Shown: positions 9,826-20,710 of the stretch, piece by piece | How positions within the stretch are numbered: the first letter of the stretch is position 1 | How the letters are laid out: every line of letters starts with the position of its first letter | Position numbers and translations under genes: made by a program | The notes under the pieces: model-generated | Databases searched by the model: none | Told to the model about the DNA's origin: nothing | The model's input: only the letters and a program-made list of their open reading frames with translations | NCBI GenBank assembly: GCA_024699855.1 | Contig: JAMPIQ010000002.1 | Location: 16,058,001-16,122,000, forward strand | Source: Aphelenchoides besseyi | Lineage: Eukaryota; Nematoda; Chromadorea; Rhabditida; Aphelenchoididae | DNA: 64,000 nucleotides | Direction: 5' to 3'

Positions 9826-11568
9826 ATGGGTGCTTCACAATCGACCACCGTAGCCGGTGAGGGAACGACGACCAAAACCATTTACATCGACGAAAACGAG
9901 CTGCCGGAAGCGTACAGACGTGTGGGAGTGAGTGATGAGGTGATCGACGCTGTTTCACGTGCCACACAAAGAGGACCAGCAAAAATTGTTTTTGATGCGG
10001 ATCCCAGTCCTTCAAAGCTCAGGTTTGATATCACTTATACATTTGCGTTTGAACGACTTTTTCAGCAATGATCTTCTTAAAGAACGTCAAGAAAATCAAC
10101 GTCTACGCGACGAGTTGAAACGTCTATCGCATCTTCAAAGCCGCATTGTTGTCGCTCCAGCTCCGAAACCCGCTCCAGTTCAAGCACCGATCCAACCGCC
10201 AAGTCCACCACCCGTTCAACTTCAAGAACGTTTCATTCCTCCACAAAAGACGGAAATCAGCCGTGAAGATATCGAAGAGAAGAAACGAGCATTCGAGGAG
10301 ACGGTGAATCGCGTAAAGAAGCAGTTCTTCGGGTACCAGCGCGAGAATGTTTGTGCGGACGTCGAGAAGGTTCGTTTGAGTTTTCAATCGAAATTTAAGT
10401 TCACGCCTTTAATGTTGCATCTTTCCCTCGTAATCGACCTCGGGAATCTCTTTCGAATTCCCTCGCCGTCCGCTTTTTATTCGAGCCAGTCGTTTAGCCG
10501 CCGATTGGATCTTCAAGTCGGTAGATTCGGGAAACTGATTGCGATCGAAGAGTACTCACCTTCTTTTTTATAAATGTGCATGTAAACACCCTACCAATTC
10601 ATTCTGACTCATAACTTTGTTTTACATTTTCGAGTTTTACGAAACCAATTTGCCTGTTTGCTTTGGGAAGTGGGTCAAACAACACGTCGTTCGTGTGTGG
10701 GTTACGTGATGCTTACGGCATTAGACGATTAAAATTCCCGAATCCGTCTGTTGAGCTTACGATCAAATCTTCGAGCGGCGTGTTGTTTTGATGGAAACGA
10801 ACGGATGTGTTCATCTCGCGGCACTTCACACCACCGATTCATCAATCGGCTGTCATGTTTTTATTGAGACGAGAAAGTTTTTTCGTACGTGAAACGTCAA
10901 AGTGAGTAAACGGCACCGACTGTACGAAGCGATTGAGTTGCAATTGCGGTTTTTGGGTTAACGGATCAGTGGGCTAAGGTCATGAGTTGTCTATTTCAAT
11001 ATAAGAACAAGCAGCTTCGAACACGAACTTGACTTTGGTTTACGATCAGAATTCAAGAAAGCTCTTGATTAACTAAACTTAACGGCCACCGTCTATCAAA
11101 TCGACCTTGTCGTGCTCATTCAAATTACGTTTGTTGGGTGAATTCATGGGGGCAGATAATTAGTTTGTCGCGGGTTTTGACTTCGTCAATGAAAACTCGT
11201 GTGAAAATTGCGGTGGTGGCGAACAAAAACGTCCCCGCTGCTCACAAATCCCATTAGATCGTGCGCCTGCGAAAACCTTTTTTGTGTGGGGTACCCTCGA
11301 TCGCAATGTTTTCCGAACTTTTACATGCTCTTCATTTTGTCTTACCATCCAAAATATAACGTTAAGAAGTTCTTTTTCCCCATTAATATTCACATCAATC
11401 AGTCAACTTTCCGCATTTCAGAAGCTGATGAGTTGTCTTGCCAGCAACAAAAACACGGTTCTCAATTGCAAACCGTTGCAATACGACTACGATCTTTGCA
11501 TTTCGAATTTTCGCGCCCAAGTGCTCAAGGAACAACACTCGAGTTCGCAAGTGAATGAGCAATATTGA
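9826..11568 (+). CDS. MIC19: MICOS subunit MIC19/MIC25 (CHCHD3/6) homologue
   Basis: Three exons: 9826-10022, 10066-10369 and 11422-11568, so the last intron is about 1.05 kb, unusually long here. The N terminus MGASQSTT has the glycine and serine of an N-myristoylation site, as in CHCHD3/6. An acidic region, a coiled coil (NDLLKERQENQRLRDELKRL) and a proline-rich linker follow. The end is a twin CX9C (CHCH) domain: Cys in ENVCADVEK and KLMSC nine residues apart, then TVLNCKPLQYDYDLC with the second pair. The exon 2/exon 3 junction creates the first CX9C spacing exactly, which supports the long intron. The product acts at mitochondrial crista junctions, folded in the intermembrane space by the MIA40 pathway. 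Confidence 0.85.
10370..11421. other. Long last intron of MIC19
   Basis: GT-AG intron of 1052 nt, over twenty times the local norm. It contains short coding-like tracts on the minus strand (about 10400-10545 and 11160-11393), discussed as a finding, and a plus-strand open frame around 10370-10573 that is probably a shadow. Confidence 0.6.
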
Positions 11569-11864
11569 GGAACTTTGTCGGTTGTTATCAGATTTAGTCT
11601 TAGGTTGAATCAAATTTTCTTTGGCGACTTCTATATAAACAGAAATAAACTCGTGTCTTAATCGTTCGCCCATGAGTTCAATTGTTTTCCTGTGATTTCA
11701 TTGGGTTGTTTTCGGTTTCTATAAAACGAAGATAAAGGTGTGCTTGTTTTTATGCGAATTAAACGGTTGCAAACCGTAGTATCTACTCACGAGCATTCGA
11801 ATCACAATCGCGTATTTTTGAGACCAATCGTTTGTATTTGAATTTAAGGTCCGAGTTCTACATC

Positions 11865-13983
11865 ATGAAGTTGACGCCGGACAATCGCACCACCACATAC
11901 ATCACACTTCTGATCATATTTCTTATTTGCCTGTGGTATGCAACGTGGAGAAGACGAGTTGTCGAAGCGCCGTTGGAAGTCACTATGGAAGCTCATCGCA
12001 TTGGAAATGCCGATCAGCGAATCTGTACTGTGGATACGTGTCTGAAGTTAGATCAATGTCTAATTGACTTGGACGGAATCAACGTCTACGTACAACCAAT
12101 GGTTAGAATAAGAAATAAAGTGAGGGGTTTCGGAAAAATTTTAATTTTGATCTTTATTTTCAGAAAGGCGAGTTGATGGATCTTCCGTTCTCTCGTGAGT
12201 TCACCGAAATTCGCCAAACAATTTTGAGCAGTCGGTTCAACATTGACGATCCACGTCGCGCCTGTTTCGTTGTACCCGGTGTCGATTTGTTGAATCTGCG
12301 AAAATTTCATTCAAATGACGAAATTCAACGTATCATCGAATCTGTTAGTCGATTGCTACCTTCCAACTCAAACCTCTTGCTCTTCAATTTTATTGGTCCG
12401 AAGTCGTCGAACGAATCGCCTCTTCATTTGCAGCACATTTGGGCGAGTGCAGCGTTGGATCAAACGACACTAAGACGCCGCTTCGACATCTCACTTCCGA
12501 TAGTTCGACCTTACGATCTTCAACTGAACAATACGACAGTGTTCGAAACGGAGACCAACTTTCCCGTGGATCAACAGCAATGGTCTGTGATCTTAAGATT
12601 TGCGAGTGAAACAGTTGGAAAGCATCTACACAACCTATTAAACCAAAATAAAGAACAACGAAATCGAACGGTTGTCTTCGTTCGTGAAACTTCCGAGACA
12701 GAACGTCGAATGACCGTAGTTCAAGATGACAGCGGTAAACAAGGAGACTACGCAGAGATCTTAACAGTAAGTTTTTGAATCAAATTGCGAAGCGTTATTG
12801 GTCTTTGTTTTAGCGTTCAACTTTCACAATAATACACGATCTTGTACCAGGCTTTCAAATGATTTTGTTGGATGCAATGGAATGTGGATCGATACCGGTC
12901 ATTATCAGTGATGACTATCTTCCGCCGTTTCATGAAGTTCTCGATTGGTCGCAGTTTTCGTTTCGATTATCTAAACAGAATCTTCCACATATGACGCAAA
13001 TTCTGAACTCCATTCCAACATCTCAACTGAGTAAAATGAAAGCAAATTCTCGTCGTGTGTTCGAGCGCTATTTAGCCGACGCTCAGAAATTGACATTGGC
13101 AACATTGCATTTGCTGGAACGTCGGATTCTTCCCGTCGAAAGTGTGGTTTTTGACGAGTGGACCAGTGAAATTGAACAACACAAGAAGGTAAATTTAATC
13201 TTTATCAAACAACTTCCTATTCTCTTGTTTCAGCTTTGGTCCAATGTACCGATTCGTTCAGTGGCATCAAATTTGAGCGTCATTCTCGCTATTCAGCCAA
13301 CAAAAGAATCTCTTCGAACATCGATTTCGAGCATCATTTCGATGATTCCGCAAGATCATTTACGTTCAATTTATGTTCTTTGGCCGATCAATCAACGACC
13401 GTCAGAATTGAGTTCTTTTATTGATGATCTTGGACAAAAAATGAACCGCGATACATCGTCGAAAACTTCAATTCGTTTGCTTAACTGGGATCCAGTCGAT
13501 TTGTCCAATCATCTCGTCGACTTTTTCGACGCTCTCGCACATCAATCGGACATTTCGCACGACTGTTGGTTGTTCCTCGACTTTCGTTTTATCGATGGAA
13601 CACAAACTCGACTACGCTATTTGACACCTGACTTGTTTCTACAAGCATTCGAAGCGTGGAAAGAGAACTCGGATTCAGTACTCAGTTTCAACCCACTCGA
13701 TCGTGTAAACACAAGAAATGAGCCCAAAGAAGCGGCTGCGTTCTTCGTTCAGAACTCACAACAAACGCCGTTCTATCAGGGCGCTGCTTTCGTTCATCCG
13801 GTAAGTGCAGTGCAGCATTCCAGTTTAAATTTCACTTTTTAGCAAGCAATCAAAGTCCTTGGAAAAATGGACGATCGTTGGAATCGTTGCTCTGGTATTG
13901 CCAGTCATTCAACTGATTGCTCAGCAAAAGATGTGGATTGTCCGGAACTGCAAATGCATCTTTGTAGATCTGACTTGGCGTAA
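11865..13983 (+). CDS. EXT2: Exostosin family glycosyltransferase, EXT2-like
   Basis: Type II Golgi/ER protein of heparan sulfate chain synthesis. A single N-terminal anchor is seen (TTYITLLIIFLICLWYATW). The GT47 half follows EXT2: CLIDLDGINVYVQP, REFTEIRQTILSS, RRACFVVPGVDLLN, and the strong block MILLDAMECGSIPVIISDDY with PPFHEVLDW. Then comes an LATLHLLERRILPVES hinge and a GT64-like half with LSVILAIQPTKESLRTSISS and YQGAAFVHP. In GT64 enzymes a DDD metal-binding motif is expected where this protein has WLFLDFRF, and the roughly 100 residues after GAAFVHP are replaced by a short cysteine-rich tail. The GT64 half is therefore probably inactive or structural. Six exons; start MKLTPDN at 11865 chosen over an upstream TTG-opened frame. 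Confidence 0.82.
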
Positions 13984-14584
13984 TAGCAACCGAAATATCC
14001 AACTTGTAATCTCATTTAGCCTTCTAAATTCCAAATCACTGCCACTTGATTGTACATTTGTCTTTTACTTCCAACTGTATTTACGGGTAATAAACAAAAA
14101 ACGATAAAAAGAAATTGTTAAAAATGTACGGCGTATCACTTGTTCTCCAACTTTCGCAACAACTGACACTTTTGATTTGCGAGAGCCACAGACCGTCAGC
14201 TTGACATCCGTCGAATAACCGTTGAGTTTGACCAGTTAGTAAATTGTAATAAAAAGACCGAGCAGTTAAATGACAAAGGACCTCTAACTGAGTTCTCGTA
14301 AACTTACTAAACTTGTCTTATTCCTTAAATTTTTGTCGTCAAGCAAACATCCAAGAATTTACATGTATAGAGCAAATGGCTGTAACTGCTGAAGCCGAAC
14401 GAAAATGACCGTTTGAATGACCGCCGATTTGTGGAGTGTTTGGCGAAACGTTCAATTCGTTTTGCTTTCTCGCGCGCCAAATTTTCCTGCTGTGGTTGTT
14501 TTTGCGATGAATTTGAATTTGTAGTGGAAAAGCGTGATCTCGTGAATTTGCTATCCCGACTGAAACGCGTATTTTCAGTTGCAA
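13984..14584. other. Intergenic between exostosin and STAG genes
   Basis: No gene seen. The end holds a TTTTCAG acceptor about 5 bases before the STAG start codon. Confidence 0.35.
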
Positions 14585-17500
14585 ATGGACGACATGATAG
14601 TGGACGATGGCGCGGGCGTCACGACTCCGAGCAGCGGAATGAAATTGCGGGAACGAAAACGAAAACAAGTTCTGATGGAAGACGAAGGTGTTGAGGTGAG
14701 TGTGGATTGGAGATTATTCAACGAGCTGAGCGCTTCATTCCGTTTGATTTCAGAACATTCAACCGAAACGCACACGCGGACGACCACCGGGAAGACCCAA
14801 AGGGTCGCCGAACAAGAAGCGAACGAATCCGGCCGGCACAGCCGAAAGCGAACTCCTGACTTCGCTGCGAAGCGGAAAGAACATTGGTGTAAGTGATTGA
14901 ATCACAGGATATATTCTTAGCCAACAAATTTCAGCGATTGGTCGACGACTGGATTCGGGAATACGAGAACAACGTCGATGATGCCATCGTGAAGATTCTA
15001 CAGTTTTTTATTTCGTCCACCGGCTGCAAAGGAGCTGTTACGGCAATCATGATCAAGTCCGTTGAATTTAAGTGGGTTTAGCGGTCGCAAATGTTTTTGT
15101 AAACAAGGTTTTAGGAACATTATCGCAAATTTGTCCGATGAATTCGATGAAGATTGCTACGACTATCCGTTGGTTATGAGCGGACCTCAATGGAAGAAGT
15201 TTCGTTCGTTGTACGGGGATTTCGTTATGGTTAGTAACTTTTAGAATTCACGTCAAACTTTGTGTTTAGATCTTTGTTTCAAAAATCAAGTCAAACATCA
15301 TCTTTGACGAGGGCTTTACCGACTACATTCTTCAGCTGTTGACGGGATTAGCGGACAGTCAGATTCGTGCATTCCGACACACCGCCACATTTGCCGCAAT
15401 GAAGTTCTCGTCGGCCATGGTCGATCTGGTTGTTGAGTTGGTCGAATTGAAGGAGAAGAATAATCAACAGATCGAGACCGAGAAGACGAAATTGAAGCAG
15501 CGTGGAACAAGCGAGCGTCTGGATGCTCTTCTTTCCACCAAAGCAGATGTAAGCGATCATTGAGTGCATTAATCCTCTCGACATTACAGCTGGAAACCAA
15601 AATCCAGGAACTGTGTTTGATGATTCAGTTTGTCTTCAAAAGCGTGTTCACTCATCGATATCGGTAAGTCGAAGAATCCCACAAGCGATCAATCATTTTG
15701 TTTTACAGCGATACGGTCGCGGACATTCGATGCATTTGCATTTCGGAGCTCGGAAATTGGATGTACGCCTATCCGACGCTATTTCTCGAAGACACCTACT
15801 TAAAATATGTTGGTTGGAGTTTGTATGATAAGGTTGCCGACGTTCGAATGAAATGCATTTGCCTTCTTCAACCGCTCTACGAACGACCGGAATTGGTTTC
15901 GAAACTCGAACTCTTTACTTCGAAATTCAAAGACCGCATTGTTCAGATGGTTACGGACAAAGAACTGGACGTTGCCGTTAAATCGTGCCAATTGCTAACT
16001 CAAATCCATCGGTTTGTTATCCAAGTCACACAACGATTCTTACAGCACTCAATTTTCAGTGCCTTTCCTGCACTCTTGAAACTGCCAGATTGTGTCTCCA
16101 TTTACGAAACGGTTTACTGCTCGAATCGACCGTTGGCCGTGGCTGCCGGCGAATTTCTGAACGTTCGTGTTTTCCAAGGAACTGACGAAGACGGACGACC
16201 GGTGGATAGTCGGACTCAAATTTACAACCTTGTTGCCTTTTTCATTGAAGGACAAGTTCACAACCATTCCGCTTATTTGGTCGATGCATTGATTGACACA
16301 AATCCGGTGGTCAAAGATTGGGCAGTCATGGCGGACATGTTGTTGACAGACGAAGGTACCTAAAGATCTTAATTTCAAATTTGATCTCTTGGTTTTCAGC
16401 GGCAGATGCTGATGGTCAACTGATTGATGTTATGGTCAGTTCAGTAAAACAGGCCGTTACGGGCGATTTGCCGGTTGGACGAAGCAGCGGCAAGAAAGGA
16501 ACAACGGCTGCAGCTAAAGACGCTCGTTCACTGCAAGAGGAACGAGTTCGTGTCACTGAAGCCTTCATTCCAACTCTTCCTCGCCTAATCAACAAGTTTA
16601 TTGCCGATCAAGAGAAAGTGATGTCGCTGATTCAACTGCCGCTCTATTTCGATTTGGACATTTATCAGGTACGATGTCGATTCTTGCTTCTTATTCGACG
16701 TCTATTTGCAGGTCGGTCGACATGATCGTCAACTGAACGATCTTATGGATGCGCTCGATCGTGTGTTCGATCAACACTCCGATGATGAAACGTTGCAAAA
16801 TGTTGTTAAAGTCATCGCTCATTTTGCCCACTCAACAACCATGGGTCCATTGACTGAAAATGCCCGTACACAACTCATCGATCGTATCGCGTTGCAATTT
16901 CGTCAAAGTACCGAAGAAGCGTTAAGCGAAATTTCGCGCGATTTGGACGAAGAAGATACGGCAAAGGTGTTGGCCGGATTCAGCAAATTGAACGCACTTT
17001 TGATGTTCGCCCAACGAAACTAATGATAGTGCTGATGCGTTTGTTTTCAGGGTTTTCGAAGTTCGAAACGTTGACATTTGGGATCCGGTGATGCGAATGA
17101 TCGACAATGTGCAACGCTTCCGATGTCCGGACATTGTCGATAAGGGTATCTCGTTGCTCTTCTACGTCATCTCTCACGAGCTTGTCAAAGTGGCGAAGGG
17201 AATCGAATCGACGACCGGAATCGCACGTGTTCGTCGACATCGCGACGAGTTTCTGAATCGAATTCGCAGCATCATTGAGATGGAGGCGTTTAATGTTGAA
17301 CAGGTGATTTCGCTCGATTCATACAATAAATTGATTTCGTTTTCAGGCATTCTTCTATCTTTGCGACATGTTGATTTTGAGCAATTTGAAAATAAAAGAA
17401 CCGAACACGCCTGCCAACGAGCTGGTGGTGAACTTGGACTCGCGATTCATCAGCACGATCAACACTTTCGTTGTCAACAACGTTTTCGAAGTGTCGGAAG

Positions 17501-18203
17501 AAGAGTTCGAACGACTCGATCAGCAACAACAAGTCGAGTTGACTTGCAAACGACGTGTCGTTCTCGGCCAATATAGCAAACTTGTCATCTACGGTATGTT
17601 GCCGATCGTTGACATGACATTCGTGCTTCGCTACTACTCGAAACACTTCAACGACTACGGCGATATCTTCAAACAGATTCTTAATCGTTGTCGTGAAATG
17701 GATCGACTTTCGACGGCCCAGGCGATCATCGGCGCGTTGATTAGCGTCTACGAAGAGGAACGTGTGAAACAAGGCGGCGCCGATACGGTCGATCCGACCA
17801 CACAGGAGTTTGGCGAACTTCGCGAATTGGCCAAACGTTTCGCCGCCTTCTACAGTTCGGAGCAGAGTCGAAATCGCGAAGCCGTAGCGCTCATTCATCA
17901 CAAAGGAATAACACACGCGTTGGGACTGGAAACACAACCGCGTCCCAGCGGTCGAGGTCGACGACGAGTCGCAACTGAACATCCGAAGAACTTGTCGTTC
18001 CTCGAAATTTTAGTCGAATTCTCCACTAAACTTTTACGCCATGACAAAGCCGCAATGTAAGTTTGGACGACAATAAAACTCATGGATCGATTGTTTTTAG
18101 TTTGAAATATCTTATGGATCACAGCAATCCGCCGGAAGATTACGCAGACATCGAAGAATGGGGACCATTTCTTCTCTACAAAAAGTCGCTATCGCCTGCA
18201 TGA
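14585..18203 (+). CDS. scc-3: Cohesin subunit STAG/SCC3
   Basis: HEAT-repeat cohesin subunit that binds the SMC-kleisin ring and holds sister chromatids. Exons joined by introns of 40-60 nt. A basic N-terminal tail resembling an AT-hook ([12 protein letters not shown]) leads to the STAG domain: [49 protein letters not shown] and [15 protein letters not shown]. The stromalin conserved domain follows with [52 protein letters not shown] and [18 protein letters not shown]. The protein is about 1,070 residues, normal for the family. It ends in the [18 protein letters not shown] segment. It heads an apparent operon with MRPS21 and a RING gene. The start at 14585 lies directly behind an acceptor. 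Confidence 0.92.
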
Positions 18204-18311
18204 TCTCGTTGCAAAAGTTTGCGTTTTAACTAAAATCTTACGATATACACTCACAAATTTTTGTAATTTCAATCTCGTATTTACTTGTGTTTTGTCTGCG
18301 TGTTTACAATG

Positions 18312-18317
18312 AATAAA
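18312..18317 (+). terminator. Polyadenylation signal AATAAA, STAG gene
   Basis: AATAAA about 110 bases after the STAG stop and about 100 bases before the MRPS21 acceptor. Confidence 0.5.
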
Positions 18318-18421
18318 CGCTATCGACATCGGTTGGGGAAGGGATGAGCCTTGAGTTACAGTGATCTCTGAGCTATTTTCACATTTCTTCTTTTCGACCA
18401 ACTTATCTCCAAATCTTCAGA

Positions 18422-18799
18422 ATGCCGCGCTCTTGGAATGCGGTCCTTCGACAGCCGTTCGCTGTGAAACTGTCCGGCTTATGGCGCAAACATCCACGAT
18501 TCTTGAATCGTACCGTGATGGTTCAGGACAACGATGTAGACGCAGCTTTTCATACGCTGAACAGGTGACTTACAACCTTCAACTTTTGATCAACTGAGCT
18601 TAATTGCAGATTAATGGAACGAGAGGGATTGTTGAAGATCATACGAAACACTCAGTACTTCATTAAGCCGACAAAGCAACGCCAACAAGTCTCGATGGAA
18701 GCGTCGCAAGCGATTCTCCGCGAAGATTTGCAACACAAAATGAAGTTCCTCATGAGAAAGAACCGAATCGACGCATATCCCGGTCAATTGACGCATTAG
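18422..18799 (+). CDS. MRPS21: Mitochondrial small ribosomal subunit protein bS21m
   Basis: Two exons, 18422-18564 and 18610-18799, about 110 residues. The core matches MRPS21: FLNRTVMVQDNDVDAAFHTL (family 'ARTVMVQ.GNV..A...LN'), then LMEREGLLKIIRNTQYFIKP and the end HKMKFLMRKNRIDAYPG, where the family reads 'INFLMRKNR.DPW'. It is a component of the mitochondrial small subunit. The start codon follows an acceptor (TCTTCAG) by two bases, and the upstream STAG stop is 219 bases away, so it may be trans-spliced as a downstream operon gene. The N-terminal 25 residues are basic, as expected for mitochondrial import. Confidence 0.88.
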
Positions 18800-18812
18800 A
18801 GTAATGTAAAGA

Positions 18813-18818
18813 AATAAA
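18813..18818 (+). terminator. Polyadenylation signal AATAAA, MRPS21
   Basis: AATAAA 14 bases after the MRPS21 stop codon. Confidence 0.55.
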
Positions 18819-18937
18819 CAATTAGTTGAATTTATTGTTACTTTCCGTTTGGGTTTTTGCCAAGAACTCGTTTCTATCGTTGAGAATCTTATGGATGACA
18901 ATCATATGTTCCGTGTTTTAGGCGCTTCGTGAACGTG

Positions 18938-20195
18938 ATGCGAGTCTTTCAATGCTCCATTTGCATTGATCCGTTAACAAAGCCTTGTATTTTGAACACG
19001 TGCAAACATGTCTTCTGCAACAAATGCATCAAAGAGTGGCAAGAGACATTCCGAGGTCAAAAGCTTCCGACCTGTCCGTATTGTCGTTTAGATTTCTCGC
19101 GACGAGATGTTCTTCGACTCAAAGTCACTAAACAACAACTCTACGATGTAAGGAATGAATGGATTCTTTCTGTTGAATTGACATCGATTTTCAGGGCGAT
19201 ACAAAAGAGAAACTTCTCGACCGTAGCCAGTGGGTCAGTTTTCAATTTAGTTTTCAGTCTTTAAGTTCATTTGTTTTAGCGAGATCGATGTCAAACAAAA
19301 CTGGACGACGAAACGAATCGAATTAACGAGCAAAAAAAAGTAATTTGAAGGCGATTACACAAAAAACAAATTATATCGGTTTCAGATTAAGCAACAGGAA
19401 ACTACAAAGCTGCAAGAGAAGTTGGCAGCTATAAATAAATCTCGAGATAAACTCGACGAGAAAACGATCGAAAGACAAAGGAAGATCGAGATTGCGAAGT
19501 CAAAAGCCCCACTTTTGTCTACGCTTATGGACGACATCTATCAAGAGATTAAGACAAAGAATGGAAGCTCGTTAAGTGTCGAACCGAACGATCAGGTGTT
19601 AAGCGCATGGAAGAACGTTATGAAGTTTGTTCTTCAGTTTAAACCATGACTTATTTGTTTTTCAGTGAATACAGTCAATATCTTCAAATCGAAAAACAGT
19701 TGACTAGTACGCAGAAAAAGCTCGCCGATGAACGAAACCGCTATCAGAAGTATAAGCGCAAGTACGGCGCTATGGATCGCAATGAACTCGCATCGCGCTT
19801 TGGGCCGAAAAACTACGCAAAACTCTGCAAAATCATGAAGTAATTTAACGGACAAACGAGATCTAAAGATTGACTTTAGTTGGCCAAATCTGGAGCCCGT
19901 TACGCCGCCAATTGCTCAGCAGAATCGTACAAAGTTGTCGGTGCGACCACTTAATATTATGCAAAGTCGCAAAAGGATGAATCTTTTCGATGATGCCGAC
20001 GATCTCGACATTTGTGATTCGGGTATCGGAAGTATAATGGAATCTACGAGCTATTTGGACGAAGCACCGGTTCGGCGCAAAAGAGACCAATCGCCCATTG
20101 CTTCTGTTCCATCACACATTCAAAATCGTGTGCGAAAAGCGACACGTTCCGAAACAGAACGCAACAGATTTCACCTCAGAAACTTCTTCAATTGA
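18938..20195 (+). CDS. RING finger E3 ligase, TRAIP-like
   Basis: The N terminus is a C3HC4 RING: CSICIDPLTKPCIL, CKHVFCNKCIKEW, then CPYCRLDF. After it come long charged helical segments (KQQETTKLQEKLAAINKSRD; YLQIEKQLTSTQKKLADERN), predicted coiled coil, then a disordered region. The protein ends in RNRFHLRNFFN, where leucine and the FF pair are placed as in a PCNA-binding PIP box (Q..L..FF), with arginine in place of glutamine. RING plus coiled coil plus terminal PIP-like motif is the architecture of TRAIP, an E3 ligase acting at replication forks. I infer the name from architecture only; another RING/coiled-coil protein is possible. Start ATG 18938 follows an acceptor (TTTTAG) closely. 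Third gene of the apparent STAG operon. Confidence 0.65.
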
Positions 20196-20267
20196 TTTTA
20201 TCACAACAGTCGTCTATTCTCACGGGTCATTCTGTACAAATACAATGATCATTCTTTTAAAGGGAGG

Positions 20268-20273
20268 AATAAA
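20268..20273 (+). terminator. Polyadenylation signal AATAAA, RING gene
   Basis: AATAAA about 75 bases after the RING gene stop. Confidence 0.5.
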
Positions 20274-20710
20274 AGTGTCTGTACTAACTTTCGAAGCACA
20301 ATTGATGAAAACACAAGCTCGACGTTTGTTGTTCTCTCTAACAAACAAAGCAAGAAATTCTCTTATTAAGCTGTGATTGACTTGCTCATCAGATTTTTTA
20401 CGCGATTGTTCAAAACCCAAAGTTACGAGTGAAACAACAAGCGTTATATGAACAAGCCAATCAAATGTTAGCGTCCATTAACGTTCTCAATTTCGCAAGA
20501 AAACTACCGTCACTCGTGAAAACCGCACTTCGAAGTGATTGTTGAAGAATGCGAGAATAAAAAGACTTTTCGCAAAATCATTTGACTACTATTCAACCTC
20601 AATGTAACAATAACAAGCTACTAATCTTTTCATTTACAAGTCAACTAATCGAGTCCCTATGAAACACGCAGTTGCGATCAACTTGAGGTATACATAAACT
20701 CAAGGTCTAG

